NCBI GenBank assembly: GCA_947561715.1
Contig: OX387203.1
Location: 13,950,001-14,014,000, forward strand
Source of the DNA: Ascidia mentula
Taxonomy: Eukaryota; Chordata; Ascidiacea; Phlebobranchia; Ascidiidae
DNA: 64,000 nucleotides
Direction: 5' to 3'
In this document: positions 45,501-56,777 of the stretch, one piece after another
Numbering within the stretch: position 1 is the first letter of the stretch
How the letters are laid out: every line of letters begins with the position of its first letter
Translations under genes and position numbers: made by a program
The notes under the pieces: generated by a model
What the model was told of the DNA's origin: nothing
Database searches by the model: none
The model's input: the letters and a program-made list of their open reading frames with translations, nothing else

Positions 45501-45840
45501 GTCATGGGTGTTTGTTGTACGGTTCTCGCGTTGTCATTCCGGAGGTACTGCGACCTAAGGTTCTGGGGTTACTTCACCAAGGACACTTCGGTATGCAGAA
45601 AATGAAGCAGCTGGCACCAACCGCGGTATATTGGCCGAACATTGACAGCGACATTGTTGATTTATGTCGAAAATGCGAATCATGTGGAACACATCAGAAT
45701 GTTGGCCAGAAGTGCGCTCTTCATCCCTGGGCACTCCCAGAGAAGCCGTGGAGCAGAATTCATATGGTTTGCAACTTTATTGAAAGTGGCGTCAAAAAGA
45801 CCCGTATTTCTGGTCATTCTGATGGATCTGTAGTCAAATG
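42600..45840 (+). mobile_element. Ty3/gypsy retrotransposon fossil
   Basis: A short 5' LTR-like segment (about 42600-42760, TG...CA, with TATAAAACC) is followed by TTGGCGACGAGGAC, where a primer site is expected. After it come Gag text, a CCHC knuckle (CYRCGKKNH, ~43530), an aspartic-protease-like region, reverse transcriptase (ITKIDQ-like region, VYLDDILV at ~44515), RNase H (LVTDHKPL, ~45120) and the HHCC integrase N-domain (~45570-45700). The copy ends within the integrase region and no 3' LTR was found. It is broken, with several breaks and a truncated 3' end; moderately old. Confidence 0.85.
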
Positions 45841-45849
45841 AAATGTTTT

Positions 45850-46400
45850 TTTAATGTAATCTGCTTTGATATAACCCAGAAAACTCAATTGTATAGTGTA
45901 AACCGCGTTTTGAACTGCTGTAAAATATACATTGGATTTTGCCAGAATGACAATAGTCATTTTCGTTTTAGTCGGCCTCTTTTTGGGATAGTTTATGGTT
46001 TACGGTTTTTGAAATTTTAACCTAACATGACTGTCATTTACTCCTTCAATGAATGGACTCAAAGAAACACGGAACAAAGTTAAATACGGCCGCTCATGAT
46101 ATATATAGTAGCCAGTATTTAGTACGGTAAATACCTCTGGATAAATTCCAATGCTGCTTTAGGATAGCTGATGTTATAAATGTAGAAATGGAGTTAAAAA
46201 CAACCACAGCCACCATCACTTTTTCATATATTGCTAAAGAGTCACCTGAAGAATGAAATTTGTTTCTGACGTTTTTCAAAGTAAAACTTAAAAGGTGTAT
46301 TTCTTCCAAAACGCAGTAATACAGGCAGGATCGCCCCACTGCGCAGGTCCTTGCTTGGCGATCACAGTTAACGTATCACAAAGCAGTCTGGCTGGATCAA
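45850..46400. other. No recognisable gene
   Basis: AT-rich sequence after the truncated gypsy copy; nothing recognised. Confidence 0.35.
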
Positions 46401-46414
46401 GACTTGCAAAATTA

Positions 46415-46472
46415 AGCTCCCGGTGAGGTTTGAACTCACGACCCTGGGCTAATCAGGCCAACTGAGCTACAC
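46415..46472 (-). other. tRNA-like (pseudogene or SINE head)
   Basis: The minus strand reads GTGTAGCTCAGTTGG (A-box/D-arm) and GAGTTCAAACCTC (B-box/T-arm), ending CCGGGAGC. The 3' half of the D-stem is missing and the 5' acceptor strand does not pair with CCGGGAGC, so it is not a working tRNA. An anticodon-like TAG can be read in a 4-bp-stem loop. A tRNA-derived SINE or a deleted pseudogene fits best. Confidence 0.45.
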
Positions 46473-46923
46473 TTGCATCAACCATTACTTTCCACAAAAT
46501 CCTCGAACGGCCTGCTTTCTCCCTCTATCACAATTTCTGCATCCGACTTTTCTACTGAAGTGGTGTCATCATAAACCTCACAAGCAGTTTTTGAATCTGT
46601 AAGAAATGCAATGAAATTTTTGAGTAAAATATTAATTACAAAGGACAAAAATCAAACTGAACGAAATTTTACTTTAACAAGACGAAACACTTTCCAATTT
46701 TCTTTTGGGTCCGTTTGTAAGAATGTCCAAAACTGAATAGTTCAATCGAAAAAAAAACGAAACAGCAAAATATAATTTTCTCAGTCTTTGTTAATCTGCG
46801 ATATAACTCTTATTTGAACCTGGTCTGTCTTGTGTACTTTTTTCTGCAGTCCGTCGTGGCAATGAGAAGTAATTTTTTTTCCTTTTCCAATTTGAAAATA
46901 AATCAACTATTACACGAACCAGT

Positions 46924-48110
46924 GTGAACTCAGCTACAGAGACGAGCCATTTGGCTTTTTTCATCGAGACGGGTAGACAGTGTGCAGCTATATTTAAAAA
47001 ATTTCTGAAAACTGCTTTGAAAACAACACTTGAAAACTATTTCAATGCTGCAGAAGCGTTTGCCATAGAGATAGCAGCTCTATCACATCAGACCGTGGTT
47101 GACTCAACAGATGATGAATTACAGCAAATTCAGTCTGATGATAAAGATGCCAATATAACTGGTATTGTTATTGCTGATGAAGAGGACGTGCTTTCTGCAA
47201 GTGCTACACAAGCAAAAAGTGGCAGAGGCAAATATACTGCAAGAAAAGCTGCTATGGCAAGAAGAGGCGCGCCTGCCCAGCAGACCGATTAACAATATTC
47301 CTAGGCTGCTGAGCAAATTGCTGACAGCACTGCAGATACCTGAAGGATTTGCAGGTGACTTGGATATGGCAGAAGCACTGCCCATCCATTTTCTGGAATT
47401 GTTTTGAACCCCAGAATTCTGGGACTTCAGCAGATTGTAGAAATGTTCAGTGCGGGAAAGCTAAAAGATGCTCCCCGTTACCAAAAATGGACACCTGTGA
47501 CACACGACGAGATCTTTGGTCTTAAGTTTTGCCATGTCGTTGTGCTGTAAACCTAGTTTCGAGGATTACTGGCAATCACCGTCTGTCAGAGAAACACTAC
47601 AATTTGGAAAATATGTGCCACGCAACCGATACCAAAACATTAAAGTTGATGAAATGACAATTCCATTCAAGGGCAGAAGCCAGCTGCCCAAGAAACAATG
47701 AAAATGGGGTAAAAAGCTTTCGTGGTTTTGCGGACGAACAGTCAGAGGCAAAATGCATCTGAACAAAAACCATGTGGTATACACGGAGCTACTACTTCTC
47801 CCCTGCACTCTACATGGATTTTGCCCAATGTTCCACAGGGTCATGTGGAACAGTTTCCTGTTTCCGCAAAAACATGCCAGAAAGGCTAAAGCCAACAAAT
47901 TTTAAATTAAAGAAAGGCCAATTCCTTTCCTGTACGTGGCACCGACAGGAAGCGAGTCACACTCCATAGCTCTGTACACAATATTGGTTGTGTGGAGAAG
48001 TGTATTCGATCCCGTGCCAGCGCAACCGGATACAGGAGTGTAAAAAAGAGCTATATTGCGTCGACCGCCACAACAAACACATGGGAGGTGTTGATTTGTT
48101 CAAGAAAGTG
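46924..48110 (+). pseudogene. piggyBac transposase relic
   Basis: The conserved text PSFEDYWQS, KVDEMTIPFKGRSQLPKK (about 47635-47695) and VDRHNKHMGGVDLF (about 48055-48105) are piggyBac signatures: the second catalytic Asp region (xDExMxPFKGRS) and the NKxMGGVD block. An acidic N-terminal stretch (46924-47292) precedes it. The blocks occupy different frames with stops. A GTAAGC at 48110 could be a donor site. No TTAA-flanked ends were found. A PGBD-type element, dead. Confidence 0.65.
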
Positions 48111-48539
48111 GTAAGCGTACTTTTAACATGGTAATGAGTGAATTTTTTTTATAAATGCGCATGTCATTCACCAAAATGTTAAACCTCGCAAATCATTCTG
48201 TTGTTCTGTAAAATCCGAAAGATATCAACATAGTGTTTATTGTTCAAATAGGTCATCGTCACGCAAACGCTCGTTGTATAACCTATGTGTATCACCCTGC
48301 TTTGGAGATTATCATGCCAATATGGAATAGTATGTTTTTTGTTCCACTTACTTTTTTTGTACAAGCCATCTATTTTTTTTCATCTAGAAACAAGACAAGA
48401 AAAAAATCAGTTGCATAAAATTGAACCCACAACTCTTTGATTCATCGGGGATGCAACAGCTAATTACCTAAGGCAGTTAGGTAATATACAAGAGGCAGTT
48501 AATTACCTAAGCAATTTTGAGGGAAGTCATTTAAGCAAA

Positions 48540-50471
48540 GTTTTCACTAACTACAGAAATTCAATGGCAGCTGCACAGTCCGTTGGTAAACCTGTGTATT
48601 CCGCTGAGGCATTTGAATATTTTTCGTCGTCAAGATCAACATATGAAAAGTTTAGACAAGATCATAAGCTCCCTAGTACTAAAACGCTGACCTGAATAGC
48701 AACACAGATGACTTGAGTTTTTTTGATGAAATATGCAAAACATTGGAACCAAAGCAAAGGAATGTGATTGTTATGGTGGACAAGATATACGTAAAAGCAG
48801 CTCTTTGTTATTATGGGGGAACAGTTTTTGGTAGAGCGCAAAATTACCCAGATGAATTAGCTTGTATGTTTGGAGGACCACAGGTTTTGATTAAAATGAT
48901 TCCAGTGTATAAGTTGACGCTCCAATTTCAGTTTGAAAACTTCAGAAATGACAAATGAGTGTCACTGCCATTGTGTGTGATAAGGACAAAAAAGTTCATC
49001 TTTTGTTTGATTACGTTCACTTATTGAAGTGCTCATGACTAAGCATGGGCAAAATTTCTCACCACAGGGAACATTTTCCTGCAGGTCAACCAACGTCATT
49101 TACGCCTTAACGTGTGCTCGCTGTCCAGGATCTTACACTAAGACAACGAATGAACGGACACAAGAACGATATTCGGCACAGCAACTACGAGAAACCGGTA
49201 GAAGCTCATTTTAACGAGCTTGACCACAGTGTTGATGATATGAGGGTTGTGGTTCTGCAGAAGGTCAAGAGAAGAATTAGACTAGCGAGAGAGACGGGGG
49301 AACAACGCCACATCGAAAAGTTTGACTCTATCAACCACGGTCTCAATAGAGACTGGGGCTTTATGAGTCACTACACGCACCAAGATGCCACGGGCACTAA
49401 GTGACCAACAATGATCACCTTCGTGCGTTTTTCCTTTTTTTCTTTCTTGTTAGCGCTGTAACCGCATTTTATTTGGCACGTTATTTGCTGCACCTGAAGA
49501 AGCGAGATCAATCTCGCGAAAGCTCGTGCTAATAAAGTGGTTTCATGGTCAGTCCCTTGGTTAACTGAAAAGTGTGGAGAAATTAAATTTACTGATGAGG
49601 AAGGTGAAGAATGTGCTGCTAGATGGTCCGACTTGAGGACACTATTTAAAGCTGAGTCAAGTTCTTTAGTTACTCAGTCAAAGCTAAATTATGTTTCTGT
49701 TTATCCTCGACCTATTGAGCGCCAAAATGTGCAAACCTGTTTAACTATAGTCGCATTGGAAACTCACAGTGCAGTTGCTGGTTGTGATAATGCAGGCACC
49801 ATTAAGTTTTTAAAAATGTTTGTCAATTTCTGGAAAGTAGTCCATGTGAGAAAACATGGTGTTAACATCCGGTTCAGATATCCTAGAAGAGCAGTGATGA
49901 GTTCATGTGATGACAATAGGTTGCATGAGTTCTATTGGCAAAGTCAAGGTAAAGCAAATATCTGGTGATACTTCATCTGCTTTTTATCATACATGCCAAG
50001 GTCTTATTTCTATTACAAAATTTAATTTACAATCAACACATGACTTTGTCATGCTTAGACAATTTTCTACTGATCAAATGGAAAAAGCATTTGGAAAGCT
50101 TAGACAAGGATGTGGGGGAACATATTTTATCAACACCCAGCAAGTTCTTGAAAAACATGCGATCATTAAAGCTAAACTGGCATTGCAGCAGAATGTTAAT
50201 ATGTCATCAATTGGGCCTCTTTTCAGTGGACACAGATGCTCATTGTGCAGCTACAAATGGTCTGCTTCAGATATTGAATTGTTTGGCAGAGAAAGAATTA
50301 GTTGTATCATTTGATGAAATCCAAGTTATGGTGTACATTTCTGGATACATTGTTCGAAAAGATGACTTCAATCTGGATGATACCTACAGTTATTATGAAA
50401 AATATGGTTCATATACGCAGTATTTAAAGAGAGGTGGCCTCCAAATACCCTATGATATGGCATGTCAATAG
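48540..50471 (+). pseudogene. P-element-type (THAP9-like) transposase relic
   Basis: Blocks in order: AAQSVGKPVYSAEAFEYF (48563-48620), a catalytic-domain segment VMVDKIYVKAALCYYGG (48770-48820), VHLLFDYVHLLK (48990-49030), WLTEKCGEIKF (49555-49590), FVNFWKVVHV (49820-49850), and FSTDQMEKAFGKLRQ with GGTYFINTQQ (50065-50145). This is the order of the RNase-H core with inserted GTP-binding region and C-terminal domain of P-element/THAP9 transposases. Frames change in several places, and a PLE fragment is inserted at ~49033-49545. No THAP finger was seen. Dead. Confidence 0.7.
49033..49545 (+). mobile_element. 5'-truncated Penelope-like element (GIY-YIG end plus hammerhead)
   Basis: The text TNVIYALTCARC and then RTxRMNGHKNDI-like sequence (LRQRMNGHKNDIRH) and KPVEAHFNELDH belong to the GIY-YIG endonuclease of PLEs. 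It is read in two frames, so it is already broken. After the stop (~49402) comes CTGAAGA (49494-49500), a perfect 6-bp hairpin GCGAGA/TCTCGC (49502-49517), GAAA (49518-49521) and then CTAATAAA: a hammerhead core. It interrupts the P-element transposase between VHLLKC and WLTEKC; TCATG on both sides may be part of a duplication. Confidence 0.65.
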
Positions 50472-50645
50472 TCTGCAAAAAATCACTCAGCAGTATTTTT
50501 GAAATCGTCAGTGACTACTACATATTCAAAATGAAAGCAGCTCATTGTGACATACTCAGCAACATCCTTCTCAATAAATCAGTTACACCTTCTTAAACTG
50601 ACTTGAGTATTTTGGATCAAGACATGCCCTTTTTTATTTCAACAG

Positions 50646-50740
50646 AAGTATGTAATACTGAAATATTTGTCATGTGTAGTACTGTGATATGTAACACTGA
50701 AATATTTGTAATATGTAATACTGAAATATTATTTTAATGT
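50646..50740. repeat. Short degenerate tandem repeat
   Basis: About three imperfect units built on the phrase GTAATACTGAAATATTTGT. Downstream to 51000 nothing is recognised. Confidence 0.5.
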
Positions 50741-51019
50741 CCTGTATTACTTGTGTCCTTTGGAGCAGAAAGTAATGTTATGTAGTGTAATTGCAAAATT
50801 TATGTGTATAATGTATATATGTCTTAAAAGAACAGTTTTAGCAGTGAAAAACTTATGCACTACAGTATTTAGCCTATTGCCTCGACTTTGTCCTGCTGTC
50901 CTACCGAATACATCACTTCTCAAGGTTTTGTTAGGATTTTGGGACAAAAACAAATACTAAAATTGAAGAAGTTATTTCACTAAACAAATACGTGTTACAG
51001 GGGCCGCGCCATTTGGCGC

Positions 51020-51295
51020 ACTTAGTATGAGAAGTATGTTTCACCAAGTTCGCGTTCCCGAAGAAGCCCGAGATTTACTGCGTTTTTTTTTGTGCTGACA
51101 AGGAAATTCATATGCATCAAAAGAACGTTTATTTGTTTGGAACCGTTTGTTTTCCGAGTTGTGCCAATTTTGCGCTACGTCAAACGGCAATTAATGACGA
51201 TGATAGCTTTTCGTCCGAGTCTGTAAACACAGTAATAAACAACGTTGATGATTGCTTAAAATTCAGTTTATGTTTTAACGGTAAACGGAAACTTC
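51020..51295 (+). mobile_element. BEL/Pao retrotransposon fragment
   Basis: The text MFHQVRVPEEARDLLRF followed by VYLFGTVCFPSCANFALR and VDDCLKF matches the central reverse-transcriptase region of BEL/Pao elements. Only this scrap remains; no LTRs, Gag or integrase are nearby. It is broken and strongly truncated. Confidence 0.6.
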
Positions 51296-51559
51296 AATAA
51301 TTGAACATGTTTTGTTCTAAACCTTGTACATCCTGGCTTGAATAGACCTTGTTACCGCCTACGTCACAATGGCTGATGCGCACGTATACCTTTGGGCAAA
51401 ACAATAAACAAATGTTTGCACTTCGGTATTTGTACGTTGTTAAAAGTAGGAGTAGGTAATAGCGCTTCTGAATCTGGTTGTATTAGTGAAGGCTAAATAC
51501 GCCATTTTTTATTGTAGCCTTTCGAAATGTCTTACGTTATTTTAGTAATTTAACCACTA

Positions 51560-53134
51560 AAAACCAGGAAGTTTACGAGATCCTTACTGTGTCAGTGAAA
51601 CAGATTGGACGAAATCAATGCAATATTGGCCAAACATGCACTATTCAGACCTTTATACATATTTAATTGAAACACCGAGCGAATATACGCACGAGACCTT
51701 AAAAGCTAGAAAAATGTTAGATGCTTACAATCTGTTCGAATGTGGTCATGTGCAAGATTGTTTGTACTACGGAGTTGGTAATGCTGTGGAATATTGTTTT
51801 ATTCGGGCAAGTCAGCGCAGTGGAAAAGTTTATGGTGCATGGATATGCGTTCATAAAAAGGATTCCACAATTTTGTCAGCTAATTGTACGTGTATGGCAG
51901 GGTAAGTCTCCACATGTGCACTTTAATCTTGATGATAATTAAGTTGTAGCGCTATAGGCCAAGTTTATGAAATACTGGTGAAGGCAAGGATTGTGTGCAA
52001 CTGTTTTTTTTTTACTTTAGGTTAGGTTCAGCATGTTCCCATGTTGCGGCAATAATGTATGCAGTTGAAGCTGCCGTACGGCTAGGACTGACATCTACAG
52101 CATGTACTAGCCAAGCCAACTATGCACTTGGAATGTGGCAAAAAAACGAAAGGTTGTTTATTTGTGAAAGTATGTGTAGCCACAACAGCAATTTTTTGTT
52201 GTTGAAAATTAAATGCACCAAACTCCATGTCAGGTTGTTCCAGCATTTTTAAAAGAAACTAAATTTAATAAACCAAAGCATAGCAGTGGTAACAGTACAC
52301 ACACCGGGGTTAGTGACGTACAAGATTCGGCACATGGTCAAATTAAATTTTCCGCTGGAGATTGGCTCGGCTTGGAAGCAGTTTCACCTAATGCAGTGGT
52401 GTTCACATCAATGGTAACACACTTTACAATTATTATGCTGTTTTGTGAAATTTGTGACCTTTTGTCAAGTAAGTGCTACCATTAGTTATTTTAACGTAAA
52501 GAGTCTATTACAGGAATATTCCTGTTTGATGTAAAGTTCCAGGATTTATCAGCAAATTTGTTAAAAGAAAAGTGTTAATTCTGAACAAAACCTTAAACAA
52601 AGAAGAAGCAACAAGAAAGCAAGCAGACACAACATTATTAAAATGAGACCAACAACAGATCCAATAAAGTTAGTCAATAGTGTTATGGGATACACTAAGA
52701 GTGTATGTACAGTTGCCATGAGATATGGAGTAAGAAATGAAGGAACAGCACGATCTCAGTCAAGTGTTAGGCATGTTGATTTTTCATGCCGTGTCTCTGG
52801 CCTTCATGTAAATCCTAAGTTTGTTTACCTGGGTGCTTCACCTGATGACGTTATTAGTTGTGATTGTTGTGGTAAGGGTGTTCTGGAGATAAAATGCCCA
52901 TATGTATGTCGTGAGGTAAATATTATAGATGCCGTCAAGTCTTGCAAGTCATTTTGTTTGAATGAAAATTTGGAGTTAAAGAAATCCCACATGTATTATA
53001 CACAAATCCAAGGTCAAACAATGGTATGTGAAGCAACTTACTGTGTTTTAGTGGTATGGTGTGGTAGTGATTTTACTATGACCAGAGTATACCCAGACAC
53101 TGAATGTGCTCAGGAAATTGAAAACATGTTTTAA
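51560..53134 (+). CDS. SWIM-finger / YqaJ-type exonuclease gene, multi-exon
   Basis: The first visible exon (about 51560-51901) reads QYWPNMHYSDLYTYLIETPS and ends AGG|GTAAGT; the 119-bp intron (51902-52020) ends TTTAG. Across it the SWIM signature CTCMAG-LGSACSHVAA is intact (CxC...CxH). A segment at 52236-52420 follows (VVPAFLKETKF), then 52643-53134 with the YqaJ nuclease text MRPTTDPIKLVNSV, LGASPDDVISCDCCGKG and LEIKCPY (Asp and Glu-x-Lys of the PD-(D/E)xK core). Such SWIM+YqaJ proteins are numerous in invertebrate genomes and probably transposon-borne. One join near 52160 does not hold frame and the RITAS-like block expected before MRPTT is missing, so it may be a pseudogene. Confidence 0.6.
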
Positions 53135-53331
53135 TTTTTTTTTTAACTATTTTGCTTCCGGAGGTCCTTACACGAAAATGTGAATAATGAGAAATTATAT
53201 TGTGTCTGCAGGCGCCCAGGGTATGGCAAGATGGTAGGTTGCAACCCAGCGGGCACATGCACGTCGTTTCGACGTATAAATAGTGGTAGTGACGTATGGT
53301 TTTTCGACGTTGAAATTTGAAGCATTATTTG

Positions 53332-53590
53332 GTGTAGATTGCAAACATTGATCTACGTCTTTTACGTGTAAATTATCGACGTATTTTGTACGTCATTAAA
53401 ATGACGTCGTGATGTCGTTTAAAATCGGTGTAAATTGCAAACACTATTTTAGGTCATTTGCGTGCAAATTATCAACGTATTTTGTACGTCATTCAGATGA
53501 CGTCGTGATCTCGTTTAAAATCGGTGTAAATTGCAAACACTATTGGGGGAAAATTAACAACGTAAATTGTACGTCACTAAAATGACGTAG
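53332..53590. repeat. Tandem array, ~95-bp unit rich in ACGTC
   Basis: Three units begin at about 53332, 53427 and 53525, each starting TGTAAATTGCAAACAC or similar and containing GTACGTCA and ATGACGTCGTGAT. The third is partial. The flanks (53255-53331 and 53590-53640) also contain TCGACGT/TACGTC motifs. The TGACGTCA-like cores are self-complementary. Confidence 0.7.
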
Positions 53591-53736
53591 ACTAAAAGCT
53601 TTTCTACGTCTTTCGTGTACGTCAAATCGATACCAATGCACGCCTGTTCAACATCAAGAAAATGAGTTAATGCAAAGCACTCGACAAGAATGGTGGTGTC
53701 ACAATATATTCAAGAATATTAAATCACATAGGCAAG

Positions 53737-55281
53737 CTAGGCAGAGGAAAATGAAGAATTAAATGAATCCTCTGCAGAGTCACCCTTGCCTCCTTTTCGT
53801 GCAGGAGCATGCTGAAGATGTTCAGCAGCCCTGCGAGTAAATTCCGCCTCGCTAAGATCTGGGTGGTTGCGGCGTATGCTTTCTAAACATGTTCAAAAGA
53901 AAGCCCATGTCAGAAGCACCACTTTACAGTTAAATGTAGCTGTACAGCAAATTATGTGTAAGTAATGTAACAAGACTCCTGTTTGAAGGTAATGCAAAAC
54001 ATGCTTGGAAGAAACGTCAGTCAAAAACATGCAACAACACCACTTACCTAATATTACTGCAAAACATGGTGAATCTGCAAAAGCAAACTTCCCATGGTTT
54101 TCTCTAGAGCATTTGGAAACAGTCTGGAAATAAAACCTATGTTCACAATATAAAAAGACACCATGGCAGTTACAATTACTTACGTTTTTATTGTTTTGTT
54201 AACAGATTCACGGTTGGTGTAACTGCAGAGAAACTATTTTATTTAAACGTCATTTTTTGTGTATTGAAATTCCGTACAAAGCGCAAATGCAATGTAGGTC
54301 AATCGCTTCGTTTCTATTTCGCCAGATGCGTTAATCTCGCACAGATGTGTTAATCGGTTTATATTTTTAATTTCGAAATCGACGTTCCTTAATAATCGCA
54401 TTTTTCTCATTTTCGAAAATATTATAAATACCGTCGCACGGCCTTAAGCCAGGGGAGACCAGAGAGAGTACGAGAGGGAACGAACCAAATTACGCGCTTG
54501 CTAAGAAACATTGTACGTGTATTAAACCAAGGTATGTTTGTTTATCGTTTTGTGTAATAATTAAAAAGCCGCAAAGGTAGTTTCTTTGGCAGATGTTTTT
54601 AATAGATTCAGGAGTCAGATAAACGGCAGTGTTTCGTTCTGCACACCTCAGGCGCTGCATAACCTATTAATCTTAACTGTGCAACCTGAAATTTCAAAAT
54701 GAATATACCTTGAGAAGATTACTTTTGAAGTTAACTGACAAGGAAAACAAGTGCATGTGCTTCTACTGACAATGTCAAGTTCTAGCTGTATTGCACATTA
54801 TCTTGTTGGAATAATTAAATTCGATGACCCAGAAATTAAACATACATTTTTGGCATCTGCTGAAGGAATAATTTTCGACTGACAGAATCTTGACTGCTTT
54901 TTAATTTATTGTTATATATCATACTCATACCAGTTTCTGTCTATGCTCTGGGTCCTCTATTTTGCCTGCAAGCTCATACACCTCGTCTAAAGTGTGCAGT
55001 TGATTCTGTATATACATGAACTGGTCCGACTGGGATGCATCTCTAGAATTACTTGATTTTATACTTTCCTTTTTGTCGAGCAACATGCTGAACACTCTCT
55101 TTTGAAATCCTAGACATAAAATGACATGTTGCGTTTAGTAAAGTAACACACAATTGCACCTGTAGGCTTATGTACATTGTACACACTTAGATACATTCAA
55201 ATGATTTATGCAACTTACGTTCCTCCGACATTGGATATGACCTCTTTCTTTTCTGACGTCTCAACGCTGGCAGTTCCATTT
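53737..55281 (-). CDS. DUF4806-like nuclear protein, four exons, 153 aa
   Basis: Exons 55281-55219 (ATG at 55279), 55109-54931, 54123-54048 and 53882-53737 have GT and AG at all three introns. Donors are C|GTAAGT, G|GTATGA and G|GTAAGT, each acceptor has a T-rich tract, and all join in frame to a TAG stop. The product starts with a basic stretch (RRQKRKR, a likely nuclear signal), then LHTLDEVYELAGKIEDPEHR, KFAFADSPCFAVILESIRR and FTRRAAEHLQHAPARKGG. These match my memory of the two ends of the DUF4806 domain, while the ~30-residue middle is missing. Intron 3 from the 5' end (54124-54930) contains an LTR-like repeat, so an exon may have been lost there. The true start could lie further upstream. 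Function of the family is unknown. Confidence 0.6.
54223..54651 (+). repeat. LTR-like repeat R3, copy 2
   Basis: Matches 35330-35751 in opposite orientation. It lies inside the third gap (54124-54930) of the DUF4806-like gene, antisense to it. It carries ATAAATACCG around 54423-54432 as a promoter-like box. No internal retroelement domains flank it. Confidence 0.55.
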
Positions 55282-55411
55282 CTAAATAAAGTATATAAAT
55301 TAGGTGCAATATCTATATGTGCAAATGCAAAACAATACGTGAATTGTACTGTACAATCTTGACTTTGGCATTTACACAGCTTTACATGTTATTCATAATA
55401 TTGTAACTTCT

Positions 55412-56777
55412 TTAGAGGGAAATGTCTCCCATTTCGTTCTTTATGCTGTACCATGTGACTATGTAGTCTAGGAGATTCTTGCAGCAGTCGGCGATCTCTA
55501 TGCCATCACGAACATCTCTCATGAGGTCTTCAATCAGTCTGTCTAGTAATTCGTACGTCATATCGACGTTTATTACTTTTTGGTCTTTGATTTGTGGGCC
55601 TTCTGCTTCTTCTGGCCAGTATGCCGTAACGAATCTTCGTTCTAATGGTTGCGTCGATTGAAGTCTGGACATCCTTTGTTAACAAAGGCAAGTGTAGGCT
55701 TATTATCTTGCCTATCGCCGTGAGTCTTCGCTGACCAATGGGCGTGAAACATATATTTCACGGCGCTGACTAGCTGGTCGGAGCCAAAAAATGCTTCGCC
55801 AACGTCGTCTATCTTCAACACTTTATGTTGGAACCTTAGCGCCATTTGTCCAACACCTGCGCTGTCATTGGTCAGTATGGACGCTACTTCAGGAGGGAAT
55901 AGGAGTTGACCTAAGAGGGTCTTCCCTTTTCCTGCTGATCCATGTAATAGCACGTGTGGGGCCCGCAATATACCGTCGGTCACGGTATCGCGGGCCTCCA
56001 ACGCGGCTTGTATCAGGATCACTTTGAGGTCTTGTACTGTTAGCCTCTTGCCGTTCCAGCGTATGTATTTTGCCTCGTCCACTATGGAGTGGAATACCTG
56101 GAAGGCTTCATCAACCTCTAAAGGCTTTACGATCTTTTTCGCCATACGCTCTGCAACTTTGTCGAACATCTTCCTCTTGCGGCCGTAGGTGGCACCATTG
56201 TAGGCTCGTTTAGCTAGCAGCTCAGGATAACTGAAATCCTTCTTGAAGAGCTGCTCTTTAAATGCGTTCAGGCTTGGCTTTGAGCTGAATTTAGCTATGA
56301 CTTCTTTTGCTATTTCCTCGTAATGTCCGGATTTGCTCTCTGTGTTCTTTGTATATTTGAGTTCTTTTTTGAGTTGTGGAGGAATCAATTCGATATTGCC
56401 TTTCCAGGTGTATTTCAGCCAGTCGCTGAGGTCTTTTACTGGAGCCAAGTAGGTCGTTGTAATACCTACTTCTTGTAGTATTTCGCAATATGGACTTTTT
56501 TGATAGAGGCGTAGGCTCCTGGCCTGGCTTCGCACTCTTTGTAGACACCACCCCATGTCTGTGCGGTACGTTGCTTGACCCTTTCTCCAGGGGTCCTGCA
56601 TAGATCGTAACGGACGGGGTCTATTGGATCGCGCTGAGAGACGTTAAGTCTGTCGTAAACGCCCATCTCCTGCTCCTCATTGGCCCGCTCTTGCTCGTAT
56701 CGTTGTTGTTGCCTGACATATTCCAAATGTTTTCGCTTTGTAAAATCCGCGGGAGTTTCAGTCCCTAATCTTAACAA
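55412..56777 (-). mobile_element. SF3-helicase (Rep-like) relic, possibly virus-derived
   Basis: Three open stretches lie on the minus strand: 56777-56466, a 319-codon frame at 56601-55642 and 55672-55412. The middle one has Walker A GSAGKGKT, a Walker-B-like VLKIDDVG and a motif-C-like TLAFVNKG, the order and spacing of superfamily-3 helicases from replication proteins of small DNA viruses and related replicons. No HUH nickase motif or capsid gene was recognised. It is broken, with few breaks, so it is not very old. Its closest relatives cannot be told by eye. It is followed by the DUF4806-like gene and preceded by an HNH domain, all on the same strand. Confidence 0.55.

Noticed and set aside
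46415-46472. Functional tRNA gene on the minus strand
   Set aside because: A and B boxes are good, but the D-stem is incomplete and the acceptor stem cannot pair.
50646-50740. CRISPR-like array
   Set aside because: Units are adjacent, imperfect and without unique spacers; a simple tandem repeat in a eukaryotic genome.
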